The notes: generated by a model not told the origin, from the letters alone. A DNA stretch of 54,574 nucleotides from Collinsella aerofaciens (GCF_015670745.1 NZ_JADPCH010000005.1:1-54574), one strand, 5' to 3'. Shown: positions 25,767-34,932, numbered from the stretch's first letter. A program made the numbers and translations.

Positions 25767-26038
25767 AAGGTTATAGCCTCCCCTGTCCTAAAGCCCAGTT
25801 TTAGCATTCTTCATTTCTGTCCACGGTTAATTGCAATCTGAGCACAGCAATAATCAGTGTATAAATATACACCTGTAATTTTTTGGACGGGTTCATAGAT
25901 GCTCGATTGGTAGCGAATTCCGCGCAAACCGTCACCAAACTCCACTTTTGCCGCATCTAAAGGTTATTTTTGCGCAAATTTTTGGATGCCGATAGTCACA
26001 ATGGGCAGGAGGCTGGTACCCACCGGAGAGGGCAACGC

Positions 26039-26422
26039 CTACATTTTCATAACGTAATAGCCCGCACCCCTCACTGCCGTCTCGAGTGTGTCGCGATCAA
26101 CCGGGCGCTTCGAGCGCACGCGTGCCGTGTGGTCCGCGTACGTTACCGTAGCCCACACGCCATCAAGCGCATTGAGGGCATTCGTCACATTCCGGGCGCA
26201 GCCGTCGCAACTCATGCCGCCGATAAGGAGTTCCTCACGATAGGGGTAATGGGACTCGTCGGTGTCTGCCACCACAACCTTTTTGGCCTTCTTGCCGCTC
26301 GCACCATCGCTGCAGCAACTCTTCCCGTGTGTCGAAGCGGCAATGCGACGCAGTCCAAAAAACATGCCGACGGCAATGACGGTCAGCACGATGAGATTCG
26401 CAGGGTTGAGCAAGTCACTCAT
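26039..26422 (-). CDS. Membrane-anchored heavy-metal-associated (HMA) domain protein
   Basis: Small protein of 127 residues. An N-terminal transmembrane helix (LIVLTVIAVGMFFGL) is followed by a Cys-pair and Lys-rich linker (KSCCSDGASGKKAKKV). The C-terminal ferredoxin-like HMA domain has the metal motif GMSCDGCARNV (Met-x-Cys-x-x-Cys). It probably binds Cu(I) at the membrane face. There is no P-type ATPase gene beside it. The ATG at 26422 has AAAGGGG upstream. A CsoR-like palindrome lies just before it. Confidence 0.85.
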   Translation of the reverse strand: MSDLLNPANLIVLTVIAVGMFFGLRRIAASTHGKSCCSDGASGKKAKKVVVADTDESHYPYREELLIGGMSCDGCARNVTNALNALDGVWATVTYADHTARVRSKRPVDRDTLETAVRGAGYYVMKM

Positions 26423-26450
26423 GCGTTCCCCTTTCAGTAGCACTATCTAG

Positions 26451-26467
26451 ATACCCCCATGGGGTGT
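26451..26467 (-). promoter_or_regulatory. CsoR-like copper operator
   Basis: ATACCCCCATGGGGTGT contains the dyad ACCCC-CAT-GGGGT, like the GC-rich CsoR/RcnR family operators. It lies 29 bases before the HMA gene, where a promoter is expected (TATCTA overlaps its edge on the minus strand). Confidence 0.55.
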
Positions 26468-26529
26468 CCCCATCTTAACCCAAAATCATGTCCGTTCGGT
26501 CAATTAGTTTTCCTCTTCAAACTTTTTTG

Positions 26530-26572
26530 TTGACCATGGCTTACTTTCGTGTATAAGTTTTCCTAGGCTAAC
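26530..26572 (+). promoter_or_regulatory. Promoter with DtxR/IdeR-like iron box
   Basis: TTGACC (26530-26535), 16 bases, TATAAG (26552-26557). The dyad GTTTTCCTAGGCTAAC at 26557-26572 contains TAGGCTAAC, a perfect half of the DtxR/IdeR consensus TTAGGTTAGGCTAACCTAA; the other half is weak. Binding there would block initiation. Confidence 0.55.
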
Positions 26573-26595
26573 AGTTTAGATCCGTAAGGAGCGAC

Positions 26596-27300
26596 GTGAC
26601 TCGAACCATAGACATCCCAACGTTTCAGGCAGCAGTCGTGCGCAACTGCTCCCCCACGCTCGCGGGCATCAAGCCGGCATCGCTCTTTACCTATCCAGGC
26701 ACCTACGCCCACGGGGACGGCTCGACCGCAACAGAAACCATCGCAGAACGCCGAGCACGCCTGCTCAACGTTATCGCCCAGTGCAACCGCGAGCTTGACC
26801 CGCTTGGCATCCACCTGAGTGTTTTGGTCTGGCGGCCCTGCGGAGCGCTCGTGTACGTGTACCGAGCCAAAAGCCTCACCACCTATTTCGCGGACCCTCG
26901 CGCCAAAACGGCGCTCGCCTCGGAAGGCTACGACACGAGAGACCTTTCGACATGCCTTGTGCATTTGGCATCACGCATCACGCTCGCGAGTAATAACGTC
27001 GCGGAATGCGCCTGTAGCCAGACTCGATGCGCACTACCCCAGCAAGCTAGCTGCAGCAACGACTGCACCTGCGAGTTTCCGCACGAAATAGGCTACTTCC
27101 TAGGATATCCCTACGACGACGTGCACGAGTTTATCGTCCAGCGCGGCGAGAACTATAAGGTCTTTGGGGCCTGGAAGGTCTACGCAAAGGTCGAGCAGGC
27201 ACTTGCGACGTTTGATGCCTACCGCGCCTGCACCCAATACTTCACCTTTGTCTATCAGCAGGGCTACAGCTTGGCGCAACTTGCCCAGGCAACCCGATAG
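26596..27300 (+). CDS. DUF3793 family protein
   Basis: Protein of 234 residues with the DUF3793 core CEFPHEIGYFLGYPYDDVHE and GENYKVFGAWKVYAKVEQA near the C-terminus. DUF3793 proteins occur mainly in anaerobic Firmicutes and Actinobacteria and are often next to a small flavodoxin, as here. The function is unknown; a role in iron or haem handling has been inferred from context only. A Cys-rich insert (CACSQTRCALPQQASC) sits before the core and may be a lineage feature. The GTG at 26596 follows AAGGAGCGAC. The flavodoxin gene starts 46 bases downstream, so both likely share the promoter and iron-type operator. Confidence 0.85.
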   Translation: MTRTIDIPTFQAAVVRNCSPTLAGIKPASLFTYPGTYAHGDGSTATETIAERRARLLNVIAQCNRELDPLGIHLSVLVWRPCGALVYVYRAKSLTTYFADPRAKTALASEGYDTRDLSTCLVHLASRITLASNNVAECACSQTRCALPQQASCSNDCTCEFPHEIGYFLGYPYDDVHEFIVQRGENYKVFGAWKVYAKVEQALATFDAYRACTQYFTFVYQQGYSLAQLAQATR

Positions 27301-27346
27301 AACATAGAAGCCGTGGCAACCTGCCGCACAACTGAAAGGACTCAAC

Positions 27347-27766
27347 ATGAGCAAGATCGCCGTCGTCTACTGGAGCGGCACGGGCAACACCGAGGCCATG
27401 GCAAACCTCGTTGCCGAAGGTGCAACCGATGCCGGCGCCGAGGCAGAGGTCATCTCCTGCGCCGACTTCTCCGCAGACAAGGCCGCTGGCTATGACGCTA
27501 TCGCCTTCGGCTGCCCCGCCATGGGTTCCGAGGAGCTTGAATATGATGAGTTCCAGCCCATGTGGGATGAGGTCAAGGAGACCCTCGGCGACAAGAAGGT
27601 CGTCCTCTTTGGCTCTTATTCGTGGGCCGAGGGCGAATGGATGGACAACTGGAAGGCGGACGCCGACGAGGAGGGCGTCAACGTCGTCGATTCCGTCATC
27701 TGCTACGACGCCCCCGATGATGAGAGCGAAGCGGCCTGCCGCGCCCTTGGAGCCGAGCTCGCCTAG
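27347..27766 (+). CDS. Short-chain flavodoxin
   Basis: FMN-binding electron carrier of 139 residues. The phosphate loop is YWSGTGNTEAMA near the N-terminus, with the aromatic FMN-stacking regions FGCPAMGSEELEYDEF and FGSYSWAEGEWMDNWK. Length and acidity are typical of clostridial flavodoxins. It probably replaces ferredoxin under iron limitation, which fits the iron-type operator ahead of the unit. GAAAGGACTCAAC precedes the ATG. A strong two-way terminator follows. Confidence 0.92.
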   Translation: MSKIAVVYWSGTGNTEAMANLVAEGATDAGAEAEVISCADFSADKAAGYDAIAFGCPAMGSEELEYDEFQPMWDEVKETLGDKKVVLFGSYSWAEGEWMDNWKADADEEGVNVVDSVICYDAPDDESEAACRALGAELA

Positions 27767-27823
27767 CGGCAATGAGCTCCGCCCGCAACGCGCATTGCAA
27801 CAAAACACATTCGCGTCCCAACA

Positions 27824-27858
27824 AAAACGGGAGCCGGATCACATCCGGCTCCCGTTTT
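27824..27858. terminator. Bidirectional intrinsic terminator
   Basis: AAAACGGGAGCCGGAT and ATCCGGCTCCCGTTTT form a 16-bp perfect stem with a three-base loop and T runs on both sides. It serves the flavodoxin gene (plus) and the ABC transporter genes (minus). Confidence 0.92.
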
Positions 27859-27883
27859 CTGCTATGTCAGTCATATAAAGCGG

Positions 27884-28636
<753 letters not shown>

Positions 28637-28648
28637 GATAGGACCTCC

Positions 28649-30010
28649 TTACAGACCGGCGATGTGATCGGCGGGCGTCGCGACAACCTGTCCGGCGCTC
28701 TTAGTGGGACGCTTCTTCTTGGTCTCGGCCGTGCCCAAAAGCCTCGCCTCAAGACCGCTCACCAGGCGAGCGAGCGGCAGGGTGATGACCAGATAGAACA
28801 GGGCGGCAACCACGTACGGCGTGATGGAGCCCGTCGTGGCCACGATGGTACGGGCGTTCATGACGATCTCGACCACGCCCACGGCGGCAAGCAGCGACGT
28901 GTCCTTGTAGAGCAGGATGAACTCGCTGGTCAGCGTGGGCAGGACATTGCGGAACGTCTGCGGAATCATAACGTAAAGCAGCGTTTGGAACGCGTTCATG
29001 CCCAGCGAGCGCGCGGCCTCGTTCTGGCCCTTGGGGATCGACTGAATACCGGCACGGAAAATCTCGCACAGGTACGCAGACGAGTTCATGGCCATGACGA
29101 TAACGCCCAGTACATAGTCGTCCACCTTGACGCCGGCCAGCGGCAGGCCAAAGAATGCGATGTAGATCTGCAGGAACGCCGGCGTACCACGGATGATATT
29201 CACATAGATGCCGGCAAGGCAACGAAGGATGCGCGACTTGGAGATGCGCATGAGCGACAGCGCAAAGCCAAAGGGAATTGCCAGCGGAAACGCCACGAGC
29301 ACGATCGAGAGCGACATAAGGAAGCCCTTGAAGACGATCGGCAGGCTCTGGACCAAAATGACCGGGTTCAGGAACAGGCGAAGGAACATGTTGGAATTCC
29401 ATGCCTCGACCCACGGCTGCTCTTTAAGATCGGCCAGGAAGTTATCGAATGCCGTCACGCCCTTAATCTCCACCGACGGAATCTTGGAGATCTTCTTGGT
29501 CGAGCCATCGGCCAAAGTGTAGGTGCCGCTAAAGGCCTCATCGCCACCCTCGACGGGGAAGGTCACGCCGTAAACCTCGACACGGAAAAAGCCGCCGGCA
29601 GGCGCCGTCTCGCCAAAGTCAATCTTGAGCGTCTGGCCGTCAGCCTTGCACGTGGGCTTCATGGGCGTACGATCCATGAGGTCCTCGCCCGAGAGCATCG
29701 TCAATCGCGTGTCATCGGTACCAAACGTCGTGCCGTCGACAAACGTCAGCGAAAGACCGCTCAGCTCCTCATCGGCATCGGCCTGGACCTCCCAGGTAAT
29801 GCGCGTCTCGGTACCGCCAACCACAGCGCTGCCCGAACCGGTGTTGGGTCGGGCGGTAATCTTTGCGGTCTCAAGCGCCTGGGCGGTCGTGGGCGCATAT
29901 GCCCCCGCGCACACCAGCGCGAGCGCCACGGCCATGACGCAGACTAGCTTTTGGAGCAAGGCGGGCAGTGGAAAACGCTGCTCCGCGGCCCCTTTGTTCA
30001 GTCGAGACAA
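28649..30010 (-). CDS. Amino acid ABC transporter permease with extracytoplasmic N-terminal domain
   Basis: Membrane protein of 453 residues. A signal-like hydrophobic segment (LVCVMAVALALVCAGAYA) leads into about 180 residues of beta-rich extracytoplasmic sequence (ITARPNTGSGSAVVGGTETR onward) that I do not recognise. The rest is a HisM/GlnP-type permease with the EAA loop EAARSLGMNAFQTLLYVMIP and several helices. Ordinary PAAT permeases have about 220 residues, so the extra domain is unusual. The TTG at 30010 is chosen because AGGAG lies six bases upstream; the longer reading passes through a terminator hairpin. The substrate is probably a polar amino acid. Confidence 0.83.
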   Translation of the reverse strand: MSRLNKGAAEQRFPLPALLQKLVCVMAVALALVCAGAYAPTTAQALETAKITARPNTGSGSAVVGGTETRITWEVQADADEELSGLSLTFVDGTTFGTDDTRLTMLSGEDLMDRTPMKPTCKADGQTLKIDFGETAPAGGFFRVEVYGVTFPVEGGDEAFSGTYTLADGSTKKISKIPSVEIKGVTAFDNFLADLKEQPWVEAWNSNMFLRLFLNPVILVQSLPIVFKGFLMSLSIVLVAFPLAIPFGFALSLMRISKSRILRCLAGIYVNIIRGTPAFLQIYIAFFGLPLAGVKVDDYVLGVIVMAMNSSAYLCEIFRAGIQSIPKGQNEAARSLGMNAFQTLLYVMIPQTFRNVLPTLTSEFILLYKDTSLLAAVGVVEIVMNARTIVATTGSITPYVVAALFYLVITLPLARLVSGLEARLLGTAETKKKRPTKSAGQVVATPADHIAGL

Positions 30011-30078
30011 GGTGGCTCCTATCGTAGAAGTTGCCGGCAAAACGAGACGGAAATGCTCTCCGTCAAGAGAAGCGCAAA

Positions 30079-30106
30079 GGCCCTCTCCGCCAAAACGGAA
30101 AGGGCC
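30079..30106 (-). terminator. Hairpin between binding-protein and permease genes
   Basis: GGCCC-TTTCCG pairs with CGGAGAGGGCC on the minus strand and is followed by TTT. In a transporter operon it may reduce read-through, giving more binding protein than permease. Confidence 0.6.
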
Positions 30107-30128
30107 CGCGCGCAATCAAGTAGCTATT

Positions 30129-30989
30129 TTACTTGATGTTGTACTTAGCCATGAGGGCGTCGACGGTACCGTCGTCGGTCAGGTCCTTGATGGCCTGGTT
30201 GATATCGTCCTTGAGCTTGGTGTTGCCCTGGTTGATGGCGATGGCGTACTCCTCGCCGGTGCTGATCTGCTTAATGGTCTGGCAGGTGTTGAACTGCTCG
30301 GCGGTCAGCTGGCTGGCAACGGAGCGGTTGGTGACTACGGCGTCGCCCTTATCGGACTGCAGGGCGCTGAAGCACTCGGTGGCGTCCTTGTAGGGGACAA
30401 TCTTGGCCTTGGGGAAGTTCTCCTGGGCAAAGGACTCGGCGGTCGAGCCAGACTGGACGATGATGGTAGCGTCGGCGTTGTTGAGCTTCTCGCTGTAGTT
30501 ATCGGCCGTGATGTCGGTGTTATCGACCTTGGTCACGATAGCCTGATCGTCCATGTAGTAGGAATCGGAGAAAGTGACTTCCTTCTCACGCTCGGGCGTG
30601 TCGGTGATAGCCGCGATGGAGACATCATACTTGGCGCCCGAAGCGACGCCCGGAACCAGCGTGTCAAAGTCGTTATTGACGTACTCGACATCCAGGCCCA
30701 ACTTGTCGCCGATAGCCTTGATGAGCTCAAGGTCAAAGCCCTGATAATCGCCGTTGTCATCCTTGTACTCAAACGGAGCGTACTCGGCAGAGGTGCCGAC
30801 GGTCAGCGTACCGTCCTTGACGAGCGCGTACTCCTTGGAGCCGTCGACCTTCTCGACCTTGGCGTCGTCAGAGCTGCTGGAACCGGCATCAGAACCAGAG
30901 GTGGCGTTGGACGAGCCGCAGCCCGTCAGAGCGAGGGCGAGCGCCATAGCGCCCGTGGCGGCAAATGCGCCAAGTTTCTTCAGCTTCAT
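30129..30989 (-). CDS. Amino acid ABC transporter substrate-binding lipoprotein
   Basis: Surface lipoprotein of 286 residues. The signal peptide ends with the lipobox LALTGCGSS, followed by a Ser/Asp linker. The mature part is a family 3 solute-binding domain: GTLTVGTSAEYAPFEYKDD, GFDLELIKAIGDKLGLDVEY, VASGAKYDVSIAAITDTPER and SDSYYMDDQAIV. It captures a polar amino acid for the permease and ATPase encoded downstream. The ATG at 30989 follows GGAAGGAG. Its promoter is clear at 31047-31075. The stop is TAA. Confidence 0.93.
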   Translation of the reverse strand: MKLKKLGAFAATGAMALALALTGCGSSNATSGSDAGSSSSDDAKVEKVDGSKEYALVKDGTLTVGTSAEYAPFEYKDDNGDYQGFDLELIKAIGDKLGLDVEYVNNDFDTLVPGVASGAKYDVSIAAITDTPEREKEVTFSDSYYMDDQAIVTKVDNTDITADNYSEKLNNADATIIVQSGSTAESFAQENFPKAKIVPYKDATECFSALQSDKGDAVVTNRSVASQLTAEQFNTCQTIKQISTGEEYAIAINQGNTKLKDDINQAIKDLTDDGTVDALMAKYNIK

Positions 30990-31046
30990 AATCAGTCTCC
31001 TTCCAATGACCCCACGTGATTCAGAGGTCTGCAAAAACTGAGGGTT

Positions 31047-31075
31047 ATTATGCACCCGCTTGGAAGAATCTGCAA
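31047..31075 (-). promoter_or_regulatory. Promoter of the amino acid transporter operon
   Basis: On the minus strand TTGCAG (31075-31070), 17 bases, CATAAT (31052-31047), followed by a leader of about 50 bases to the binding-protein start. Confidence 0.7.
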
Positions 31076-31136
31076 TTAGAAAACTGATTGAAACAAACCC
31101 ATAACGTGAATGGAGCACTCCACTTTATGACAGTCA

Positions 31137-32003
31137 TTACTGCTGCAACGACCTTAACAGTTTGATTTCAGCCGCATAACCTGCAAGTTCGTTCGGTGTC
31201 TCCAAAATAAACGGCAGCGAACGCAAGCGACCATTCGATACAATATTCTGCATAACCTGCATACCGCCGCCAAACTCTTCACTACCCAGGTAGCCCTTGC
31301 CGATGCACTCGTGGCGATCCTTATGGGCGCCGCAGGGATTCTTGGAGTCATTGATATGCACGGCGCGCAAGCGCTCGATACCCACCACACCATCGAACTC
31401 GTCGAGTACGCCGTCCAGATCATGGATGATGTCGTAGCCAGCATCGCTCACATGGCAGGTGTCCAGACACACGCCCAGCTTGTCCGATAGCTCTGGACGT
31501 CTGGCAGCTACACCCTCGATAATGCGCGCCAGCTCTTCAAAGCTACGGCCCACCTCGGTACCCTTTCCCGCCATGGTCTCGAGCAGCACCGTCGTCTGCT
31601 GGCCCTCAAACATCACCTGGCACAGGGTGTCGACGATCATCTGAATGCCGGCATCAGTCCCCTGCCCCACATGCGCGCCGGGGTGGAAGTTGTAATAGTT
31701 GCCGGGCAGTGCTTCCAGACGCTGCAAGTCCTCGGCCATTGCCTCCAGGGCAAACTCGCGCGCCCGCTCTTTGGCAGAACAGGGATTGTAGGTATAGGGG
31801 GCATGAGCCACGAGTGGGCCAAAATCATTTTGCGCCATAAGGTCACGCAGGGCCGCCACATCATCCATGTCAAGGTCTTTCGCCTTGCCGCCGCGCGGGT
31901 TGCGCGTAAAGAATGCAAAGGTATCGGCGCCAATGGATAGCGCCGTCTCCCCCATTGCCCGATAGCCCTTCGTCGTCGAAAGATGACACCCAATCGTCAG
32001 CAT
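31137..32003 (-). CDS. nfo: Deoxyribonuclease IV (AP endonuclease, Nfo family)
   Basis: Zinc-dependent TIM-barrel enzyme of 288 residues that cuts DNA 5' to abasic sites. Metal-binding residues lie in [11 protein letters not shown] (His), [11 protein letters not shown] (His), NFHPGAH (His), [10 protein letters not shown] (Glu), [14 protein letters not shown] (Asp, His), [10 protein letters not shown] (His, Asp), [13 protein letters not shown] (Asp, His) and FILETPNE (Glu); this matches the nine-ligand family pattern. GAGGGGGAGCTGGAG stands before the ATG. The first hairpin repeat ends 18 bases before the start. The stop is TAA. Confidence 0.93.
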   Translation of the reverse strand: MLTIGCHLSTTKGYRAMGETALSIGADTFAFFTRNPRGGKAKDLDMDDVAALRDLMAQNDFGPLVAHAPYTYNPCSAKERAREFALEAMAEDLQRLEALPGNYYNFHPGAHVGQGTDAGIQMIVDTLCQVMFEGQQTTVLLETMAGKGTEVGRSFEELARIIEGVAARRPELSDKLGVCLDTCHVSDAGYDIIHDLDGVLDEFDGVVGIERLRAVHINDSKNPCGAHKDRHECIGKGYLGSEEFGGGMQVMQNIVSNGRLRSLPFILETPNELAGYAAEIKLLRSLQQ

Positions 32004-32020
32004 CTCCAGCTCCCCCTCAT

Positions 32021-32100
32021 CAGTTGCGGTGGAATAGTTCCTGTTTCGCCCCTATTCTGCCGCAAACAGGAACTATTCCACCGCAACTTATAAAAGGGGC
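32021..32100 (-). repeat. Hairpin repeat copy 1
   Basis: AGTTGCGGTGGAATAGTTCC plus TGTTT pairs perfectly over 25 bp with its complement, around a 17-base loop. CCCTTTTATAA precedes it on the minus strand. It stands directly before the nfo ribosome site and shares loop and stem sequence with the copy at 33208. Confidence 0.85.
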
Positions 32101-32175
32101 ATCAGAGATGCGGGCCGCCAAGCACTATGGCTACGGGCGCCGGCGTCATGATCCCCTACGCGTCAGCGCCAAGTC

Positions 32176-33195
32176 CTAGGGGGCTAGACGGATTGCATCG
32201 ATAATGCGCGCGCAGCGCTGTGTGGCAGCGAGGGGCATGACGGGGCTCTCGAGTTTCCCTGCCCGGATGAGCTGGGTCGCATGCTGGATTTCGCCGTAGA
32301 AATCATCGACCTCAAACGGGGCATTTATTTCGAGCATTCGTCCGTCGGAGTACTTCACATGGGCGAGCTCGGGGCGATGGAGGCGCTCGATTTCCAACGA
32401 GCCCCGCTCACAGGCAATCGTTAAGCGGCTTTCATATGCTGCTTTGCCGTCGCACGCCATATGAATGGGTATGCCGCCGACGCTCATACGGATCTCGTCG
32501 GCCCAATCCACGCGGCCGCCCGATACGTCACGCCAGCGAACTACACGAGACGAAACATCGCACGCACCCGCAAGTAGATCCTCAAACCACCCGACCGCAT
32601 AGCAGCCCATGTCATATAGACAGCCACCCTGCAACGGGTCGAGCAGATAACTCGAAGGGGGCTCACCATAATCGAGTTTTTGCACGCTTTCAATCGAGAC
32701 GATACGGCCGAGCTCGCCCGACGCAAGCAAGCCCTTCACGCGAGTACGCATCGGACAAAACCGATTTTTCATCGCCTCCATAAACAGCACGCCGTGCTCG
32801 CGAGAGGTGGAGGCAATCGAGAGAGCCTCTTCTTCATTCAAAACGGCCGGCTTTTCGCACAGCACGGCCTTTCCCGCGCGCAGTGCCCGACAGACCCAAT
32901 GCGCATGCATGCCATGCGGAAGAGCCAAGTAGATTGCGTCGACATCGGGGTCGGCAATCAGCGCGTCATAAGCCGCATCGCCGCTATCGTCAGCCGTGGC
33001 ATAACTGTGCGCGGCATCAATCGAAAACGCCCTGCAAAACTCCTCAACATGCGAAGGAGTGCGACCGGCGGCAGCCACAAGCCGTGCCCCGTCCAACTCC
33101 TTGAGCGACGATGCAAATCGATACGAAATGTGCCCAGCGCCCAAAACGCCCCAACGAACCTCACGCAAATCATCACATGAATCCCGATGGCCCAC
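32176..33195 (-). CDS. Gfo/Idh/MocA-family oxidoreductase
   Basis: NAD(P)-dependent dehydrogenase of 339 residues. The Rossmann motif VRWGVLGAGHISYRF is near the N-terminus. DAIYLALPHGMHAHWVCRAL and VLCEKPAVLNEEEA carry the family EKP lysine. The C-terminal half has GGCLYDMGCYAVGWFEDLL, which places the usual catalytic region. Substrates are often sugars, inositols or related polyols. The GTG at 33195 is chosen for AAGGGGG upstream; a TTG at 33273 would start inside the hairpin repeat and is rejected. The stop is TAG. Confidence 0.87.
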   Translation of the reverse strand: MGHRDSCDDLREVRWGVLGAGHISYRFASSLKELDGARLVAAAGRTPSHVEEFCRAFSIDAAHSYATADDSGDAAYDALIADPDVDAIYLALPHGMHAHWVCRALRAGKAVLCEKPAVLNEEEALSIASTSREHGVLFMEAMKNRFCPMRTRVKGLLASGELGRIVSIESVQKLDYGEPPSSYLLDPLQGGCLYDMGCYAVGWFEDLLAGACDVSSRVVRWRDVSGGRVDWADEIRMSVGGIPIHMACDGKAAYESRLTIACERGSLEIERLHRPELAHVKYSDGRMLEINAPFEVDDFYGEIQHATQLIRAGKLESPVMPLAATQRCARIIDAIRLAP

Positions 33196-33207
33196 GACAG
33201 CCCCCTT

Positions 33208-33285
33208 CAGTTGCGGTGGAATAGTTCCTGCTTGGTCTCTATTCTGACGCAAGCAGGAACTATTCCACCGCAAGTTATAAAAGGG
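33208..33285 (-). repeat. Hairpin repeat copy 2
   Basis: The 23-bp stem TTGCGGTGGAATAGTTCCTG plus CTT pairs with its complement. Relative to copy 1, a T-A pair in the stem has become C-G on both arms, so pairing is kept. It lies between the aldo/keto reductase stop and the oxidoreductase ribosome site. Confidence 0.85.
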
Positions 33286-34476
33286 TCATGAGGAGCGCGT
33301 TTTGCCGAAGGCCTTAAGCACCGCCGTCACGGGACCAGGCTGGAAACGTCGGCGCACATCGTCGAGACGCTCGGGAATATCGATGTGCTGCGGGCAGTGC
33401 CGCGCGCATTTGCCGCATTTGACGCAATTGCTCACCAACTTGGGCTCGCTTGTGCGCACCGCGCTCGCCGTAAAGTATTGAGACAGCCCCGTAAACCAAC
33501 TATGCGCGTAGCTCGCGTTGTAGGCACCAAAGCAGCCGGGAATATTGATGCCCTTGGGGCACGGCATGCAGTAGCCGCACCCCGTGCAGGGCACGCGATT
33601 CGATTTTTCAAACTCCCTCAGCACGCGCGCGATGGCATCGAGCTGAGCAGCCGTCATCGAATCCGGCAGGGCCCGATCGGCCAACGCCGCGTTCTCATCC
33701 ACTTGCGCGGTATCAGTCATACCCGAAAGCAGCATCGTCACCTGAGGATGGTTCCACACCCACGAAAGGCCCCAAGCAGCCGGCGTCTTCAGGTACGGAT
33801 CGCGTACGCCATCGAGCACGGCGCGGGCCCGCGGAGGCAGCTTGCCCGCCAAGCGTCCACCCAAAAGCGGCTCCATCACAAACACCGCGAGCCCGCGCTC
33901 CGCGGCCGCCATGAGTCCTGCCGTTCCCGCTTGGTAACGCTCGCCGGCATAGTTGTACTGGATCTGGCAAAAATCCCAGTCATATGCGTCAAGCACCGTC
34001 AGGAAATCCGCCGCGCTGCCGTGATACGAAAAACCAATCTGGCGAATGCGCCCCGCCGCCTTTTGACGCGCGATCCAGTCCTCGATGCCCAACGCCACCA
34101 CACGTTCCCACTGGGCGGGCGAGGTAATGTTATGCATGAGGTAATAGTCGATATGGTCGGTCCGCAGGCGGCGCAGTTGCTCGTCGAAGAACCGGTCGAA
34201 ATCCTCCGCGCATTTGCACGAAGCATGCGGCAGCTTGGTCGCGAGCAAAACCTGGTCGCGTAGGCCTAGGCGCTCAAGCGAAGCGCCCACGCAAGCCTCG
34301 TTGCCGGGATAGAGATAGGCCGTGTCCAGGTAGTTAATCCCCTGCTCCACCGCACGGGAGATGATGGCGTCGGCTGTCTTCGCATCAAGGCGTCCCGGCG
34401 CACCGGGAAACCTCATACAGCCCAGCCCCAACGCCGAGATACGGTTACCGCTTTTGGGGTCAACGCGATATTGCAC
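33286..34476 (-). CDS. Aldo/keto reductase with C-terminal 4Fe-4S ferredoxin domain
   Basis: Protein of 396 residues. Residues about 1-275 form the aldo/keto reductase barrel: LGLGCMRFPG, GINYLDTAYLYPGNEACVG (Asp, Tyr), LLATKLPHAS (Lys) and HIDYYLMHNI (His) supply the catalytic tetrad. The C-terminus has two cysteine clusters, CTGCGYCMPCPKGINIP and NCVKCGKCARHCPQHIDIP, each typical of a 4Fe-4S site. This is a common redox enzyme of anaerobes; the partner and substrate are unknown. The GTG at 34476 follows GGAGGAGGGG. It is the only gene here with a TGA stop. Confidence 0.9.
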   Translation of the reverse strand: MQYRVDPKSGNRISALGLGCMRFPGAPGRLDAKTADAIISRAVEQGINYLDTAYLYPGNEACVGASLERLGLRDQVLLATKLPHASCKCAEDFDRFFDEQLRRLRTDHIDYYLMHNITSPAQWERVVALGIEDWIARQKAAGRIRQIGFSYHGSAADFLTVLDAYDWDFCQIQYNYAGERYQAGTAGLMAAAERGLAVFVMEPLLGGRLAGKLPPRARAVLDGVRDPYLKTPAAWGLSWVWNHPQVTMLLSGMTDTAQVDENAALADRALPDSMTAAQLDAIARVLREFEKSNRVPCTGCGYCMPCPKGINIPGCFGAYNASYAHSWFTGLSQYFTASAVRTSEPKLVSNCVKCGKCARHCPQHIDIPERLDDVRRRFQPGPVTAVLKAFGKTRSS

Positions 34477-34654
34477 GGCCCCTCCTCCCCCATCGAAGCC
34501 CTGATAAGGCGAAACAAACCTGTCACGTCATCGAAGCACATCGGAATCGCAATCGAGAACGTATCGTAACGCAGCAGAAATCAGGCCGTCACGGCACCGC
34601 TTTAACATCAGCAAAAAGCCCGACGAAAGGAGACGAGCGTGACCACACGAGAGG

Positions 34655-34834
34655 ATGCCTGCCCCCTACCCCGGCGAACAATACATTCTCTCGGTCGACC
34701 GTTACCAGATCGAGGTCATGGACCATCTGGACGAGCTTCCCGCCACAGGCACCGTCATCTTCTGCACCTTCCCCAAGGTGCGCGATGGCGTCGGATACCC
34801 TGCGCGCGTTTTTGCGGTCTGTCCCGCGGCATAA
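34655..34834 (+). CDS. Small conserved-looking protein of 59 residues
   Basis: Not recognised. The reading MPAPYPGEQYILSVDRYQIE continues through EVMDHLDELPATGTVIFCTF to RVFAVCPAA. It has a strong third-position G/C preference, which the overlapping frame lacks. No signal or membrane segment is seen. The start is uncertain: AGAGG lies almost directly before the ATG at 34655, while AAAGGAG fits a GTG at 34639 in another frame. It may be translated with slippage or begin at a rarer codon. It lies between the divergent aldo/keto reductase gene and the ketopantoate reductase-like gene. Confidence 0.5.
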   Translation: MPAPYPGEQYILSVDRYQIEVMDHLDELPATGTVIFCTFPKVRDGVGYPARVFAVCPAA

Positions 34835-34906
34835 GTTCCCATGAGTTTGTTCTTCTAAATTCCGCCTCCGGTGCACGCCACATGCTCCAGCGGCATACAA
34901 TCCACC

Positions 34907-34932
34907 AGGCGCCCCTCATGCGGGCGCCTTTT
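34907..34932 (+). terminator. Intrinsic terminator just before the PanE-like gene
   Basis: AGGCGCCC-CTCATGC-GGGCGCCT followed by TTTT. It ends 18 bases before the next start codon, leaving no room for a promoter. Confidence 0.75.

Noticed and set aside
25960-26038. Possible riboswitch (GGAGGCTGGTACCCACCGG region)
   Set aside because: It lies downstream of the HMA gene on its own strand and no plus-strand gene follows; no known class fits.
33196-33273. TTG start for the Gfo/Idh gene, and its in-frame link to the aldo/keto reductase through TGA
   Set aside because: The stretch is the hairpin repeat, not protein; the shared frame is probably chance.
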